The notes under the pieces were generated by a model. That model had not been told where the DNA came from, made no database searches, and saw nothing but the letters and a program-made list of their open reading frames with translations. From Streptoalloteichus hindustanus (GTDB lineage: Bacteria > Actinomycetota > Actinomycetes > Mycobacteriales > Pseudonocardiaceae): DNA of 64,000 bases. The first letter of the stretch is position 1. Every line of letters starts with the position of its first letter. The stretch is from positions 62,001 through 126,000 of the forward strand of contig NZ_FQVN01000001.1 in assembly GCF_900129375.1 (NCBI RefSeq). The letters run 5' to 3'. Shown here piece after piece: positions 9,964 to 19,681 of this stretch. A program made the position numbers and the translations under genes.

Positions 9964-10569
9964 TCACTTCGAGTAGAGCTCGACGATGAGCTGCTCCTGC
10001 ACCGGCACGTCGATCTGCGCGCGGAGCGGGAGCTGGTGCACCAGGACACGCAGGGCCGAGGGCACGACCTGCAGCCAGGCCGGCACCGGGCGGTCGCCCA
10101 TGGCCTCCTTGGCGGCCACGAACGGCAGCGTGTTCAGCGACTTCGGCTTCACGTCGATGATGTCGTACTGCGACACCCGGAAGCTCGGGATGTTCACCTT
10201 CTGGCCGTTGACCAGGAAGTGCCCGTGCGACACGAGCTGACGGGCCTGCCGCCGGGTCCGGGCGAGGCCGGCGCGGTAGACCACGTTGTCCAGGCGGGAC
10301 TCCAGGATCTGGAGCAGGTTCTCACCGGTCTTGCCGGGGCGGCGCACGGCCTCCTCGTAGTACCGGCGGAACTGGCGCTCCAGGACGCCGTAGGTGAAGC
10401 GGGCCTTCTGCTTCTCCTGCTTCTGGAGCAGGTACTCGCTCTCCTTGGTCCGCGCGCGGCCGTGCTGGCCGGGCGGGTAGGGGCGACGCTCGAAGGCCTG
10501 GTCACCGCCGACCAGGTCGACCTTCAGCCGGCGCGACTTGCGGGTGATGGGTCCGGTGTAACGAGCCAT
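9964..10569 (-). CDS. rpsD: 30S ribosomal protein S4
   Basis: S4 is a primary 16S rRNA binder and assembly initiator. All 201 residues fit the family: MARYTGPITRKSRRLKVDL, PPGQHGRAR, KQKARFTYG, and the S4 RNA-binding domain RLDNVVYRAGLARTRRQARQLVSHGHFLVNG. The N-terminal zinc cysteines of some S4 proteins are absent, so this is the zinc-free form. It is in the alpha operon between rpsK and rpoA. Confidence 0.98.
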   Translation of the reverse strand: MARYTGPITRKSRRLKVDLVGGDQAFERRPYPPGQHGRARTKESEYLLQKQEKQKARFTYGVLERQFRRYYEEAVRRPGKTGENLLQILESRLDNVVYRAGLARTRRQARQLVSHGHFLVNGQKVNIPSFRVSQYDIIDVKPKSLNTLPFVAAKEAMGDRPVPAWLQVVPSALRVLVHQLPLRAQIDVPVQEQLIVELYSK

Positions 10570-10593
10570 TGGTAGTTAGTCCTCCCCCTGGCC

Positions 10594-11001
10594 TCAGACC
10601 CGGCGCCGCTTGGGCGGCCGGCAGCCGTTGTGCGGCTGCGGGGTCACGTCCTGGATGGTGCCGACCTCGAGGCCAGCGGCCTGCAGCGACCGGATGGCGG
10701 TCTCGCGGCCGGACCCCGGGCCCTTCACGAACACGTCGACCTTGCGCATGCCGTGCTCGGCGGCCTTGCGCGCGGCGTTCTCGGCGGCCATCTGCGCGGC
10801 GAACGGGGTGGACTTCCGGGAGCCCTTGAACCCGACGTGGCCGGCGGACGCCCAGGAGATCACGTTGCCCGTCGGGTCCGTGATGGACACGATGGTGTTG
10901 TTGAACGTGCTCTTGATGTGAGCGTGACCGTGAGTGACGTTCTTCTTTTCCTTGCGCCGGACCTTCTTGACCCCGGCGCCGGTGCGGGACTTGGGTGGCA
11001 T
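10594..11001 (-). CDS. rpsK: 30S ribosomal protein S11
   Basis: S11 lies on the 30S platform near the E site mRNA. The 135 residues include [38 protein letters not shown] and the C-terminal [15 protein letters not shown]. It sits 24 bases upstream of rpsD and 34 bases downstream of rpsM. Confidence 0.98.
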   Translation of the reverse strand: MPPKSRTGAGVKKVRRKEKKNVTHGHAHIKSTFNNTIVSITDPTGNVISWASAGHVGFKGSRKSTPFAAQMAAENAARKAAEHGMRKVDVFVKGPGSGRETAIRSLQAAGLEVGTIQDVTPQPHNGCRPPKRRRV

Positions 11002-11035
11002 TGCTTCGATGCTCTCCTAGCTGACGCGAGGCGGC

Positions 11036-11416
11036 TTACTTCTTGCCGGCCTTCTTCTTGCCGGCGACCGTCTTCTTCGGGCCCTTGCGGGTGCGGGCGT
11101 TGGTCTTGGTCCGCTGACCACGCACGGGCAGGCCACGACGGTGCCGCAGGCCCTCGTAGCAGCCGATCTCCACCTTGCGGCGGATGTCGGCGGCCACCTC
11201 GCGGCGGAGGTCACCCTCGACCTTGAAGTTGTTCTCGATGAAGTCCCGCAGCCTGGTGACGTCCTCGTCACTGAGGTCCCTGGCGCGCAGGTCCGGGCTG
11301 ATGCCGGTCCCGGTCAGGATCTCCTTCGAGCGGGTACGGCCGATGCCGTAGATGTAGGTCAGCGCGATCTCCATCCGCTTCTCGCGGGGGAGGTCGACGC
11401 CAGCGAGCCGTGCCAT
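11036..11416 (-). CDS. rpsM: 30S ribosomal protein S13
   Basis: S13 contacts the 50S subunit and P-site tRNA. The 126-residue product starts at ATG 11416 ([30 protein letters not shown]) and ends in the basic tail [13 protein letters not shown]. It shows the usual [24 protein letters not shown] block. An upstream Arg/Pro-rich open stretch in the same frame is not part of S13. The 277 bp between rpmJ and rpsM holds no gene. Confidence 0.98.
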   Translation of the reverse strand: MARLAGVDLPREKRMEIALTYIYGIGRTRSKEILTGTGISPDLRARDLSDEDVTRLRDFIENNFKVEGDLRREVAADIRRKVEIGCYEGLRHRRGLPVRGQRTKTNARTRKGPKKTVAGKKKAGKK

Positions 11417-11693
11417 ACGGCGCGTTCTCCTTCTCTTGGCTCCAGGTCTGCTCCCCGCCCGCCCCGGGAGGGGACTGGCTCGTCGAAGTCGACGACGTCC
11501 GCCCGCTGGCGTGGGCGGCCTCCCGGGCCCCGGCCTGGAGACCGGGGGTGGATTGGACCCGTGTGTGTCACGGTCCGTCCGCGTCGTTCTCGGACGGACC
11601 GCGCCGGCTCGGTGTCCGGGGGACACGGCGTCCGACAGGTACGGGGAGATTTCGTTTTGTCGCGTCTTCGCCCTGCGACGGACGAGGCGGCGA

Positions 11694-11807
11694 TCAGCCC
11701 TGACGCTGCTTGTGGCGCAGGTTCTCGCAGATCACCATGACCCGGCCGTGACGGCGGATCACCTTGCACTTGTCGCAGATCTTCTTGACGCTCGGCTGGA
11801 CCTTCAC
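11694..11807 (-). CDS. rpmJ: 50S ribosomal protein L36
   Basis: This 37-residue gene starts at GTG 11807 behind GGAGAG and reads [19 protein letters not shown], ending [10 protein letters not shown]. The CDKC pair plus a later Cys and His make the zinc-binding (C+) form of L36. It lies between infA and rpsM, the standard place at the head of the alpha operon. Confidence 0.97.
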   Translation of the reverse strand: MKVQPSVKKICDKCKVIRRHGRVMVICENLRHKQRQG

Positions 11808-11865
11808 GGTCGTGCTCTCCTGCTCGGCCGCGTGCCCGAGCCTCGCGGCCCGGGCACCGTGGAGG

Positions 11866-12087
11866 TCACTTGTAGCGGTAGACGATGCGGCCGCGGGACA
11901 GGTCGTAGGGCGAGAGCTCCACGACTACCCGGTCCTCCGGCAGGATGCGGATGTAGTGCTGCCGCATCTTGCCGCTGATGTGCGCCAGGACCTTGTGGCC
12001 GTTCTCCAGCTCGACGCGGAACATCGCGTTGGGGAGCGGCTCGATCACGCGGCCCTCGACCTCGATGGCCCCGTCTTTCTTGCCCAT
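11866..12087 (-). CDS. infA: Translation initiation factor IF-1
   Basis: IF-1 occupies the 30S A site during initiation. The 73 residues form a single S1-like OB fold: [23 protein letters not shown] at the start, then [22 protein letters not shown] 12087 is used because the family starts there; the frame is open further upstream but unlike IF-1. It is the first gene of the alpha operon, about 155 bases after a promoter-like site. Confidence 0.98.
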   Translation of the reverse strand: MGKKDGAIEVEGRVIEPLPNAMFRVELENGHKVLAHISGKMRQHYIRILPEDRVVVELSPYDLSRGRIVYRYK

Positions 12088-12248
12088 GTCCTCCGCGTTT
12101 CGTGACGGTGCGAGTACGGTCACGCTCGGGCGGATCCGGATGACCCGACCAGGCGGTGGGCGCACGACGCCCCGGCTCCGATAATCGCCACGAAATGCTG
12201 GTGCACACGCGCACGGCGGAACCGGCGCGAAGTACGCGCCGACACACC

Positions 12249-12278
12249 AGTGTAGGCACACCCTCCGGAGCGCTTCAA
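12249..12278 (-). promoter_or_regulatory. Probable infA/alpha-operon promoter
   Basis: On the minus strand TTGAAG (12278-12273) is followed after 18 bases by TACACT (12254-12249). This is a good match to vegetative-sigma -35 and -10 elements, and predicts a start near 12242 and a leader of about 155 nt. The prediction is from sequence pattern only. Confidence 0.6.
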
Positions 12279-12304
12279 ACCAGGGGGACCGGCGTCACCA
12301 GGCG

Positions 12305-12754
12305 TCAAGCGGACGCGCCGGGGTGCTCGGAACGTGAGCGACCCCGACCCGCGACGTAGCTCACCAGGAGGGCGACGCCCCACGGTCCAGCGACCCAGAG
12401 CCACCACGGGTACACGAAGTGACCACTGCTGACGCTCACCGACGCCCAGATCCCCACGTTGACCAGGCTGACCCCCGCCCAGGCCGCGAGGCTGGACCGG
12501 AACGCGCCCCGACTGGGGACCGCCGGCTCCACCGCGGCCGCATCACCCTTCCGGGCGACATCGGCCGCCGCCGCGGGCGCCGGCAGGTCCTTCGTCAACC
12601 GCTCCAGCTCGCCGTAGCTGCGTGACGCCCAGACGTCCCGCACCCGCTGGTCGAACTCGACCAGGTCGATCCGCCCCTCGGCGTGCGCCCGCTCCAGCCG
12701 GTCGACCACCTTCTTCCGGTCGTCGTCCGACGCCCGCATGCCATCGCGCTCCAT
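12305..12754 (-). CDS. DUF1707 domain membrane protein (copy 1)
   Basis: The 149-residue protein starts at ATG 12754 behind GGGGAGG. It has the DUF1707 N-terminal motif MRASDDDRKKVVDRLERAHAEGRIDLVEFDQRV and WASRSYGELERLTKDLP. An Ala-rich linker follows, then two C-terminal membrane helices (about residues 98-115 and 120-138) around a YPWWLWVAGP turn. The molecular role of DUF1707 proteins is not established. It is a paralogue of the gene at 13375-13782, which shares the same layout. Confidence 0.9.
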   Translation of the reverse strand: MERDGMRASDDDRKKVVDRLERAHAEGRIDLVEFDQRVRDVWASRSYGELERLTKDLPAPAAAADVARKGDAAAVEPAVPSRGAFRSSLAAWAGVSLVNVGIWASVSVSSGHFVYPWWLWVAGPWGVALLVSYVAGRGRSRSEHPGASA

Positions 12755-12852
12755 GACCGCCTCCCCACAGTCCGAACGTCGCCCACCACGGTAAGTAACA
12801 CCGTTACGAAACACAACGCCCATGGCAGCGACGCCACAGGCCGGCGCGGGAC

Positions 12853-13212
12853 TCACCGAACCTGCGCTCCCCGGCACGGGCACGACGAACTCCTCGAACC
12901 CGGCTCCCCAGCGCGCTCGTGGTCCGCCGCCGGCGGGGGGACCTGGCCACCTTCCTCCGCGTCGACGGATCTGGTGAGGGCGGCATGGAGCACGGGATCC
13001 GCATGCACCGCCGCGGTCGCCTTCCGCTCGTGGATCAGCTGTCCCAACAGGGTCCACCGCGCCGTCTCAGCGGCAGTGAACACGTCGACGAACTCGTCAC
13101 GCCCCTCAGCCGGGAGGTGCCGAAGCCACGGGAACTCGGCCGCCAGCACCTCCCGCAACACCTCGCGAGGCCCGATCCGGATCAGACAACGCAGGACGTG
13201 CCACGCCGTCAC
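12853..13212 (-). CDS. Small hypothetical protein between two DUF1707 genes
   Basis: The frame codes 119 residues from GTG 13212. The middle part (EFPWLRHLPAEGRDEFVDVFTAAETARWTLLGQLIHERKATAAVHADP) has coding-like composition. It resembles small actinobacterial antitoxin-like proteins with PWL..LP and HADP motifs; this is memory of the type, not a search. No toxin gene is adjacent. The C-terminal 30 residues (Pro/Ser/Cys/Arg-rich) look degenerate, and no strong ribosome site precedes the start, so the gene may be decayed. 13213-13374 shows nothing. Confidence 0.45.
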   Translation of the reverse strand: MTAWHVLRCLIRIGPREVLREVLAAEFPWLRHLPAEGRDEFVDVFTAAETARWTLLGQLIHERKATAAVHADPVLHAALTRSVDAEEGGQVPPPAADHERAGEPGSRSSSCPCRGAQVR

Positions 13213-13374
13213 AACGCCCCCGACAACACTCGTGAGCTGGGCCTCCGCAACACCACGACAGGCACAGCCGAATTCTGGTCACGCTGGGAAGCAGGGACGC
13301 CGAGTCGATCCCGGCATCATCCGTGTGGGTGAGGGTTCCACCGCCTTTGACGGACGGAGTGCCCGAGTTGACCC

Positions 13375-13782
13375 TCAGCGCTCGTTGTCGCGGCCGACGC
13401 CGCTCCACCACAGGACGCCGAGGACGGCGCCGGGTGCGGCGAACCAGATCCACCACGGGTAGGCCCAGCCCGTGCTCAGCACGAGCAGACCCCAGACAGC
13501 CACGTTGAAGGCCACCACGGAGAGCCAGATCCGGGTCAGCACCGTCATCGCCACCCGGGCCGACGAGGGCTTGGCCGGTCGCGGCGCCGCCGGGGACGGC
13601 AGGTCCGCCACCACCCGGCCCAGCTCACCACGCGTCTTGGCGTCCCAGGCGGTCCGCACCCGGGCGTCGAACTCCGCGAGGTCGATGAGCCCCTGGGCGT
13701 GCGCCACGTGGAGGCGGTCCTGCACCAGCTTGCGGTCGATGTCCGACGCCCGGATGTCGTCGGGGTGTAACGGGTCACCCAT
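13375..13782 (-). CDS. DUF1707 domain membrane protein (copy 2)
   Basis: This 135-residue paralogue of the 12305-12754 gene begins MGDPLHPDDIRASDIDRKLVQDRLH at ATG 13782. It keeps GLIDLAEFDARVRTAWDAKTRGELGRVVADLP and ends with two membrane helices around AYPWWIWFAAPG. It lies just downstream of map on the same strand. The two copies probably arose by local duplication. Confidence 0.88.
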   Translation of the reverse strand: MGDPLHPDDIRASDIDRKLVQDRLHVAHAQGLIDLAEFDARVRTAWDAKTRGELGRVVADLPSPAAPRPAKPSSARVAMTVLTRIWLSVVAFNVAVWGLLVLSTGWAYPWWIWFAAPGAVLGVLWWSGVGRDNER

Positions 13783-13910
13783 GCCGCTGATCTTCCCAGT
13801 TGCCCGCGCGGCCGGGACGGGGAACCGGACAGCCGGCACGCCCGGCCCGGAACAGCCGAGTGCCCGCGCCGGGAGGGCGCGGGCACTCGGCAGGTTCCTG
13901 CGGACCGACG

Positions 13911-14741
13911 TCAGATCACGGTCTCGTTCTCCGGGGCGGTGAGCACCCAGGGGCCGTCCTCGGTGATGGCCACGCTGTGCTCCCAGTGCGCCGCCCGGGA
14001 GCCGTCGACGGTGACCACGGTCCACTCGTCGTCGAGCTCCTCGGTCTCCGGCGACCCCAGGGTCAGCATCGGCTCGATGGCGATCGCCATCCCCACCTTC
14101 AGCTTCGCGCCCTTGCCCGGCCGGCCGTAGTTCGGCAGGAACGGCTCCATGTGCATCTTGCTGCCGATGCCGTGGCCGCCGTACTCCTCGACGATGCCGT
14201 ACTCGACGCCGTCCTTGGCCCGGGAGGCGCGTACCGCGGTCTCGATGGCGTGCGAGATGTCGGTGAGCCGACCGCCCGGGCGCACCGCCCGGATGCCGGC
14301 CAGCATCGACTCCCTGGTCGCCTCGGACAGCAGCTGGTCGGCCTCGCTGACCGCGCCAACGCCCAGCGTCACCGCCGAGTCGCCGTGCCAGCCCTCCAGG
14401 ATGGCCCCGCAGTCCACCGACAGCAGGTCCCCGTCCGCGAGCACCTGGTCGCGGCTGGGGATGCCGTGCACGATCTGCTCGTTCACCGAGGCGCAGATCG
14501 AGGCCGGGAAGCCCTGGTAGCCCTTGAACGAGGGCACCGCGCCGGCGTCCCGGATGGTCTGCTCCGCCAGCTCGTCGAGCTCGCCGGTGCTCACGCCGGG
14601 GCGGGCGTGGGCGGCCACCGCCGCCAACGCCCGCGCCACGACCAGCCCGGCGGCCCGCATGGCCTCCAGCTGGCCGGTCGTCTTGATCTCGATACCGCGT
14701 CCGCGTCGTACCACCGAACCCACCGTCTCCAGCAGGTTCAC
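13911..14741 (-). CDS. map: Methionine aminopeptidase, type I
   Basis: MetAP removes the N-terminal Met from nascent proteins. The 276 residues show the pita-bread fold markers: [21 protein letters not shown], the metal-ligand Asp pair in [17 protein letters not shown] with a ligand His, and Glu ligands in AIEPML and WEHSVAIT. Its GTG start at 14741 overlaps the adk stop by four bases (GTGA), so map is translationally coupled to adk in the secY-adk-map unit. Confidence 0.97.
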   Translation of the reverse strand: MNLLETVGSVVRRGRGIEIKTTGQLEAMRAAGLVVARALAAVAAHARPGVSTGELDELAEQTIRDAGAVPSFKGYQGFPASICASVNEQIVHGIPSRDQVLADGDLLSVDCGAILEGWHGDSAVTLGVGAVSEADQLLSEATRESMLAGIRAVRPGGRLTDISHAIETAVRASRAKDGVEYGIVEEYGGHGIGSKMHMEPFLPNYGRPGKGAKLKVGMAIAIEPMLTLGSPETEELDDEWTVVTVDGSRAAHWEHSVAITEDGPWVLTAPENETVI

Positions 14742-15289
14742 GACTCGGCGCGCAGCGCCTTGAGCGCGCGCTCGCTGATCTCGTCCACCGGACCGACGGC
14801 GTCGACGGTGATCAGGATGTCCCGGTAGTAGCTCAGCAGCGGGGCGGTCTCCGAGCGGTAGATCTGCTGCCGGCGCCGGATGACCTCCTCGGTGTCGTCC
14901 GAGCGGCCACGGGCCAGCAGGCGCTCCACCACGACGTCCTCGGGGACGTCGAACTCCAGCACCGCGTCCAGCCTCGCCCCGGACTCGCCGAGGATCTCGG
15001 ACAGCACCTCGGCCTGCGCCGTGTTGCGGGGGAAGCCGTCGAGCAGGAAGCCCTTGGCGGCGTCCGCCTCGGCGAGGCGCTCCCGCACCATCGCGTTGGT
15101 GACCGAGTCCGGCACGAGCTCACCGGCGTCGAGGTACTGCTTGGCCTCCCGCCCCAGCGGGGTCTGCTCCCCCACGTGGGCCCGGAACAGCTCACCGGTG
15201 GAGATGTGCGGGATGCCGAGCTTGCCGCTCAGCACGGCGGCCTGGGTGCCCTTGCCCGCGCCCGGCGGGCCGACGAGAACGAGTCGCAC
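14738..15289 (-). CDS. adk: Adenylate kinase
   Basis: Adk catalyses ATP + AMP = 2 ADP. The 183-residue short-lid form is usual in actinobacteria. It starts at GTG 15289 and has the P-loop [10 protein letters not shown] at residues 7-16, [17 protein letters not shown] and the RGRSDD region. The start overlaps the secY stop by one base (TAGTG), so secY, adk and map are coupled end to end. Confidence 0.98.
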   Translation of the reverse strand: MRLVLVGPPGAGKGTQAAVLSGKLGIPHISTGELFRAHVGEQTPLGREAKQYLDAGELVPDSVTNAMVRERLAEADAAKGFLLDGFPRNTAQAEVLSEILGESGARLDAVLEFDVPEDVVVERLLARGRSDDTEEVIRRRQQIYRSETAPLLSYYRDILITVDAVGPVDEISERALKALRAES

Positions 15290-16617
15290 TAGCGGAGGAA
15301 CCCTTCGTAGTTGCGCTGCATCAGCTGGCTCTCGATCTGCTTCACCGTGTCGAGGCCGACGCCGACCATGATCAGCACCGCGGTGCCGCCGAACGGGAAG
15401 TTCTGGTTCTGCCCCTGGCCCGTCATGTCCAGGAAGAAGTTCGGCAGGATCGCGATGATGCCCAGGTAGAGCGACCCCGGCAGGGTCAGGCGGTTCAGCA
15501 CGAACCCGAGGTACTCGGAGGTCGGCCGGCCCGGCCGGATGCCCGGGATGAAGCCGCCGAACTTCTTCATCTCGTCGGCGCGCTCGTCCGGGTTGAACGT
15601 GATCGCGACGTAGAAGTAGGCGAAGAAGATGATGAGCAGGAAGTACAGCGAGATGTGCACCCAGCTCGACTGGTCCACCAGGTAGGTGTCCACCAGCCGC
15701 TTCCAGGTCGACGGCTCGCCGGTCGGCGAGGCCGCGAGCTGGGAGATGAGCTGCGGCAGGTAGAGCAGGGACGAGGCGAAGATGACCGGGATGACGCCGG
15801 ACTGGTTGACCTTCAGCGGGAGGTAGGTCGACGTCCCGCCGTACATCCGGCGGCCGATCATGCGCTTCGCGTACTGCACCGGGATCCGGCGCTGCCCCTG
15901 CTCCATGAAGATGACGCTGGCGATGATCGCCAGGCCGAACGCGCACACGACGGCGAAGACCAGGCCGCCCTGGGTGCGCAGGATGTTGCCGCCCTCGGGC
16001 ACCAGGCGGGCCGCGATCGAGGTGAACATCAGCAGGGACATGCCGTTGCCGATGCCGCGCTCGGTGATCAGCTCCCCGAACCACATGATGATCGCGGTGC
16101 CCGCGGTCATCGTGATGACGATGACCACCAGGTTGAACACCGACGAGTCGGGGACGATCGGGTAGGTCGTGGTGTCGCAGTTGCGCAGGAGCTGCCCGCG
16201 CACGGCCAGCGCCATCACGCCGGTGGACTGCAGGACGGCCAGCGCGACGGTCAGGTACCGGGTGTACTGCGTCAGCTTGTTCTGGCCGGACTGGCCTTCC
16301 TTCTTCAGCTGCTCGAAGCGCGGGATCACCACCGTCAGCAGCTGCACGATGATGCTGGCCGTGATGTACGGCATGATCCCCAGCGCGAAGACCGAGAGCT
16401 GGAGCAGCGCGCCGCCGCTGAGCAGGTTGATCAGCGAGTAGACGCTCTGGTTCGCGCTGCCCTCGATGAGCCTGATGCACTCCTGGACGTTCTTGTAGGA
16501 GACGCCTGGGGAGGGCAGTGTCTGGCCGAGCCGGAACAGCACCAGGATCCCCAGCGTGAACAGGATCTTGCGACGCAGGTCTGGCGTCGCAAGAGCCGAG
16601 CGGAAGGCGCTGAGCAC
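15289..16617 (-). CDS. secY: Preprotein translocase subunit SecY
   Basis: SecY forms the Sec protein-conducting channel. The protein has 442 residues with ten hydrophobic helices, including the plug/TM2 region ([28 protein letters not shown]) and the [13 protein letters not shown] loop. GTG 16617 is chosen because AGGAGG stands 6 bases upstream; the ATG at 16635 would place that site inside the gene. Unlike the classic spc operon, a terminator-like hairpin separates it from rplO. Adk and map follow. Confidence 0.97.
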   Translation of the reverse strand: MLSAFRSALATPDLRRKILFTLGILVLFRLGQTLPSPGVSYKNVQECIRLIEGSANQSVYSLINLLSGGALLQLSVFALGIMPYITASIIVQLLTVVIPRFEQLKKEGQSGQNKLTQYTRYLTVALAVLQSTGVMALAVRGQLLRNCDTTTYPIVPDSSVFNLVVIVITMTAGTAIIMWFGELITERGIGNGMSLLMFTSIAARLVPEGGNILRTQGGLVFAVVCAFGLAIIASVIFMEQGQRRIPVQYAKRMIGRRMYGGTSTYLPLKVNQSGVIPVIFASSLLYLPQLISQLAASPTGEPSTWKRLVDTYLVDQSSWVHISLYFLLIIFFAYFYVAITFNPDERADEMKKFGGFIPGIRPGRPTSEYLGFVLNRLTLPGSLYLGIIAILPNFFLDMTGQGQNQNFPFGGTAVLIMVGVGLDTVKQIESQLMQRNYEGFLR

Positions 16618-16689
16618 GCGGTACCTCCTCGGCATCGCCGAGCCTCGTGGGACCCGACGATCGGCTGGGCCGGCTTCCGTGCCGGCTTA

Positions 16690-16701
16690 GTTGTCGACAA
16701 C
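16690..16701. promoter_or_regulatory. 12 bp palindrome in the secY leader
   Basis: GTTGTCGACAAC is a perfect 12 bp palindrome lying between the predicted secY start of transcription (about 16748) and the gene. It could be an operator or an RNA stem. No regulator is known from the sequence. Confidence 0.3.
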
Positions 16702-16754
16702 CTGGCGGGCAAGCCAGACGCGCCCGCCCCACTACGGGGCGAAGCGTGCTGACG

Positions 16755-16763
16755 ACTCTAACA
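16755..16763 (-). promoter_or_regulatory. Extended -10 promoter-like site for secY
   Basis: The minus strand reads TGTTAGAGT: an extended -10 (TGn) plus TAGAGT, downstream of the rplO terminator and about 140 bases before the secY GTG. No good -35 is visible. A hairpin (CGCCCC...GGGGCG, 16727-16743) and a palindrome follow in the leader. Confidence 0.4.
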
Positions 16764-16882
16764 GCCCCGCCCCCTCATTCCGCCCCCGCCGAAGCATTCC
16801 CGCCATCGGAGTCCCCCATGTCGGGACGAAGGGCACGCACCGGGCGGGCCCGGTCCCAGGTCAGGGGCGGTGGACGCCAAAA

Positions 16883-16918
16883 CGGGAGGGCCGGACGCCT
16901 GCGCGTCCGGCCCTCCCG
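16883..16918 (-). terminator. Rho-independent terminator after rplO
   Basis: CGGGAGGGCCGGACGC pairs perfectly over 16 bp with its inverted copy around a 4-base loop. On the minus strand it is followed at once by TTTT. It ends the spc operon 19 bases after rplO and separates it from secY. Confidence 0.8.
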
Positions 16919-16936
16919 CTCGGCAGTGAGATCAGC

Positions 16937-17377
16937 TCACAGCTTGGTGGCGGTGCCACCGGCAGCGGTGATCTTCTCCTGGGCGCTGCCCGAGAAGGCG
17001 TGCGCGGTCACGTCGACCTTCACGCCCAGCTCGCCCTCGCCCAGCACCTTCACCAGCTGGCCCTTGCGGACCGCGCCGGCGGCGACCAGCTCGGCGACGC
17101 CGATGACGCCGCCCTCCGGGAACAGCCGGGCGATGTCGCCGACGTTCACGACCTGGTACTCGGTGCGGAAGCGGTTCTTGAAGCCCTTGAGCTTCGGCAG
17201 CCGCATGTGGATGGGCATCTGCCCACCCTCGAACGCCGCCGGCACGTTCTTGCGGGCCTTGGTGCCCTTCGTGCCGCGACCGGCGGTCTTGCCCTTGGAG
17301 CCCTCACCACGACCCACGCGGGTCTTGGCGGTCTTGGCCCCCGGGGCCGGCCGGAGGTGGTGGATCTTGATGGTCAT
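16937..17377 (-). CDS. rplO: 50S ribosomal protein L15
   Basis: L15 binds 23S rRNA late in assembly. The 146 residues begin [24 protein letters not shown], pass through the basic Gly-rich region [13 protein letters not shown] and [18 protein letters not shown], and end with the L18e/L15 core. Its ATG overlaps the rpmD stop (TGATG). It is the last spc-operon gene before a strong terminator. Confidence 0.98.
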   Translation of the reverse strand: MTIKIHHLRPAPGAKTAKTRVGRGEGSKGKTAGRGTKGTKARKNVPAAFEGGQMPIHMRLPKLKGFKNRFRTEYQVVNVGDIARLFPEGGVIGVAELVAAGAVRKGQLVKVLGEGELGVKVDVTAHAFSGSAQEKITAAGGTATKL

Positions 17378-17562
17378 CAGTCAGCAACCTCCTCGACCGC
17401 CACCAGGTGGCGGACGGTGTGGACCAGGCCGCGGACCTGCGGGTTGTCCTCGCGCACCACGGACTGGCGGATCTTCCGCAGGCCGAGGGTGCGCAGCGAC
17501 TCCCGCTGGTTCTGCTTGGTGCCGATGGTGCTGCGCAGCTGGGTGATCTTCAGCTTCGCCAT
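17377..17562 (-). CDS. rpmD: 50S ribosomal protein L30
   Basis: This 61-residue L30 ([31 protein letters not shown], then [16 protein letters not shown]) starts at ATG 17562. It follows rpsE by 5 bases and overlaps rplO by one base. The length matches the bacterial family. Confidence 0.97.
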   Translation of the reverse strand: MAKLKITQLRSTIGTKQNQRESLRTLGLRKIRQSVVREDNPQVRGLVHTVRHLVAVEEVAD

Positions 17563-17567
17563 GCCGG

Positions 17568-18173
17568 TCACGCCCCCTGCTGCCCAGCGCGAGCCCGCAG
17601 CATGCCGGCCGGCGCGACGTCCTCCAGCGGCAGACCGCGACGGGCCGCCACCTCCTCGGGCCGCTGCAGCTGCTTCAGCGCGGCGATGGTGGCGTGCACG
17701 ATGTTGATCGCGTTGTCGCTGCCCAGCGACTTGCTCAGCACGTCGTGCACACCCGCGCACTCCAGCACGGCGCGCACCGGGCCACCGGCGATGACACCGG
17801 TACCGGGGGCGGCCGGGCGGAGCAGCACCTGACCAGCGGCGTCCCGCGCCTCGACCGGGTGCGGGATGGTGGTCGCGATCCGGGGGACGCGGAAGAAGTT
17901 CTTCTTCGCCTCCTCCACGCCCTTGGCGATCGCGGCCGGCACCTCCTTGGCCTTGCCGTAGCCGACGCCGACCAGGCCGTCGCCGTCGCCCACGATGACC
18001 AGCGCGGTGAAGCTGAACCGCCGGCCACCCTTCACGACCTTGGCGACGCGGTTGATCGACACCACGCGCTCGATGTGCGGGGTCTTCTCCGGGGCCGCCC
18101 CGCCGCGGCCACCGTCCCGGCGGTCGCGGCGCTCGCCGCGCTCCCCGCCGTCACGACGCATGCGTCCAGGCAT
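17568..18173 (-). CDS. rpsE: 30S ribosomal protein S5
   Basis: S5 supports decoding accuracy and mRNA helicase activity. The 201 residues have an Arg/Asp/Gly-rich N-terminal extension (about 30 residues, typical of actinobacteria). The double-stranded RNA-binding S5 domain follows ([46 protein letters not shown]), then the C-terminal S5 domain. It sits between rplR and rpmD. Confidence 0.97.
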   Translation of the reverse strand: MPGRMRRDGGERGERRDRRDGGRGGAAPEKTPHIERVVSINRVAKVVKGGRRFSFTALVIVGDGDGLVGVGYGKAKEVPAAIAKGVEEAKKNFFRVPRIATTIPHPVEARDAAGQVLLRPAAPGTGVIAGGPVRAVLECAGVHDVLSKSLGSDNAINIVHATIAALKQLQRPEEVAARRGLPLEDVAPAGMLRARAGQQGA

Positions 18174-18219
18174 CAGGCGTCCCTTCCGGTGATGAACTGG
18201 ATCTTCTTAATCAGCACTG

Positions 18220-18621
18220 TCAGAACTCCAGCCCCGCCTCGCGGGCGGCGTCCGCCAGGGCCGCGATCCGGCCGTGGTACTCGTAGCCACCACGGTCGAA
18301 CACGACCTCGGAGATGCCGGCGTTCTTGGCCCTGGCGGCGACGAGCTCGCCGACCTTGGCCGCGCGCGCCTTCTTGTCGCCGTCGATCGCGCGGACGTCG
18401 GCCTCCAGGCTGGAGGCCGCGGCCAGCGTGTGGCCCTGGATGTCGTCGATCAGCTGGGCGACGATGTGCCGCGAGGAGCGGAACACCGCCAGGCGCGGGC
18501 GCTCCGCGGTGCCGACGACCTTCTTCCGCAGCCGGAAGTGCCGCTTGATCCGGGCCTCGCGACGCGCCTGGGAGACACCCTTGCCGACGGTGCGGCGCTT
18601 GGTAGCAGTGGTCTCGCTCAT
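18220..18621 (-). CDS. rplR: 50S ribosomal protein L18
   Basis: L18 binds 5S rRNA. The product is 133 residues from ATG 18621 ([15 protein letters not shown]), with [26 protein letters not shown] and the C-terminal [30 protein letters not shown] at 18627 overlaps the rplF stop and would add two residues; both starts are plausible. It is followed by rpsE after 46 bases. Confidence 0.97.
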   Translation of the reverse strand: MSETTATKRRTVGKGVSQARREARIKRHFRLRKKVVGTAERPRLAVFRSSRHIVAQLIDDIQGHTLAAASSLEADVRAIDGDKKARAAKVGELVAARAKNAGISEVVFDRGGYEYHGRIAALADAAREAGLEF

Positions 18622-18623
18622 GC

Positions 18624-19163
18624 TCACTTACCCGTCTTCCCGACCTTGCGGCGAACGTTCTCGCCCGCGTAGCGCACGCCCTTGCCCTTGTAGGGCTCCG
18701 GCTTGCGGATCTTGCGGATGTTGGCCGCGACCTCACCGACCTGCTGCTTGTCGATGCCCTGCACGGAGAACTTGGTCGGGCTCTCCACCGCGAAGGTGAT
18801 GCCCTGGGGCGGGTCGACCTTCACCGGGTGGCTGAAGCCCAGCGCGAACTCCAGCGAGGAGCCCTTGGCCTGGACGCGGTAACCGACGCCCACGATCTCG
18901 AGCTTCTTCTCGTAGCCCTGCGTCACACCGACGACCATGTTGTTCACCAGCGTGCGGGTCAGGCCGTGCAGCGAGCGGCTCTTCCGCTCGTCGTCGGGCC
19001 GCTTCACCAGCAGCCCGCCGTCCTCGGCGCGCTCCACGGCGATCGGCTCCGGCACGACGTGGGTGAGGGAGCCCTTCGGGCCCTTCACCGTCACGACCTG
19101 GCCGTCGATGGTGATGTCGACCCCGGCGGGGACGGGGACGGGCAGCTTTCCAATGCGCGACAT
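18624..19163 (-). CDS. rplF: 50S ribosomal protein L6
   Basis: L6 lies near the GTPase-associated region. The 179 residues contain both L6 repeats and the C-terminal signature [25 protein letters not shown]. It starts [17 protein letters not shown]. It is 16 bases downstream of rpsH and abuts rplR. Confidence 0.98.
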   Translation of the reverse strand: MSRIGKLPVPVPAGVDITIDGQVVTVKGPKGSLTHVVPEPIAVERAEDGGLLVKRPDDERKSRSLHGLTRTLVNNMVVGVTQGYEKKLEIVGVGYRVQAKGSSLEFALGFSHPVKVDPPQGITFAVESPTKFSVQGIDKQQVGEVAANIRKIRKPEPYKGKGVRYAGENVRRKVGKTGK

Positions 19164-19179
19164 GCCGTAACCCCCTTCC

Positions 19180-19578
19180 TCACCAGACGTAGGCGAGGAC
19201 TTCCCCGCCCACGCCCTGCTTCTGGGCCTGCCGGTCGGTCAGCAGGCCGGACGACGTGGAGATGATCGCCACGCCGAGACCGCCCAGCACCTTGGGCAGG
19301 TTGGTCGACTTGGCGTACACCCGCAGGCCGGGCTTGGACACGCGCCGCAGGCCCGCGATGCTCCGCTCGCGGTTCGGCCCGTACTTCAGCTCAATGACCA
19401 GGTTCCTGCCCTTGTCGCCCTGCTCCGCGCGGAAGCCGGCGATGTAGCCCTCGCGCTGCAGGATCTCGGCGATGTTGGCCTTGAGCTTGGAGTGCGGCAT
19501 CACGACCTCGTCGTGGTATGCCGAGTTGGCGTTCCGCAGACGCGTGAGCATGTCTGCGATCGGGTCGGTCATCGTCAT
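19180..19578 (-). CDS. rpsH: 30S ribosomal protein S8
   Basis: S8 binds the central domain of 16S rRNA and in many bacteria regulates the spc operon. The 132 residues begin [33 protein letters not shown] and include the C-terminal [33 protein letters not shown] signature. A 103 bp gap separates it from rpsZ. Confidence 0.98.
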   Translation of the reverse strand: MTMTDPIADMLTRLRNANSAYHDEVVMPHSKLKANIAEILQREGYIAGFRAEQGDKGRNLVIELKYGPNRERSIAGLRRVSKPGLRVYAKSTNLPKVLGGLGVAIISTSSGLLTDRQAQKQGVGGEVLAYVW

Positions 19579-19681
19579 GGTGACCTAATCAACCTTTCTC
19601 GCCGCGGTTCCTCTGCCTGGGCAAGGGGCCTACGGCGAAGTGGGGGTCTGGAGCAGGGCGTAAGGGTTCAGCCTAGCTGGA

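Noticed and set aside
11036-11626. N-terminal extension of S13 to 196 residues
   Set aside because: The added residues are Arg/Pro-rich and unlike any S13. The normal start [10 protein letters not shown] at 11416 gives the usual 126 residues.
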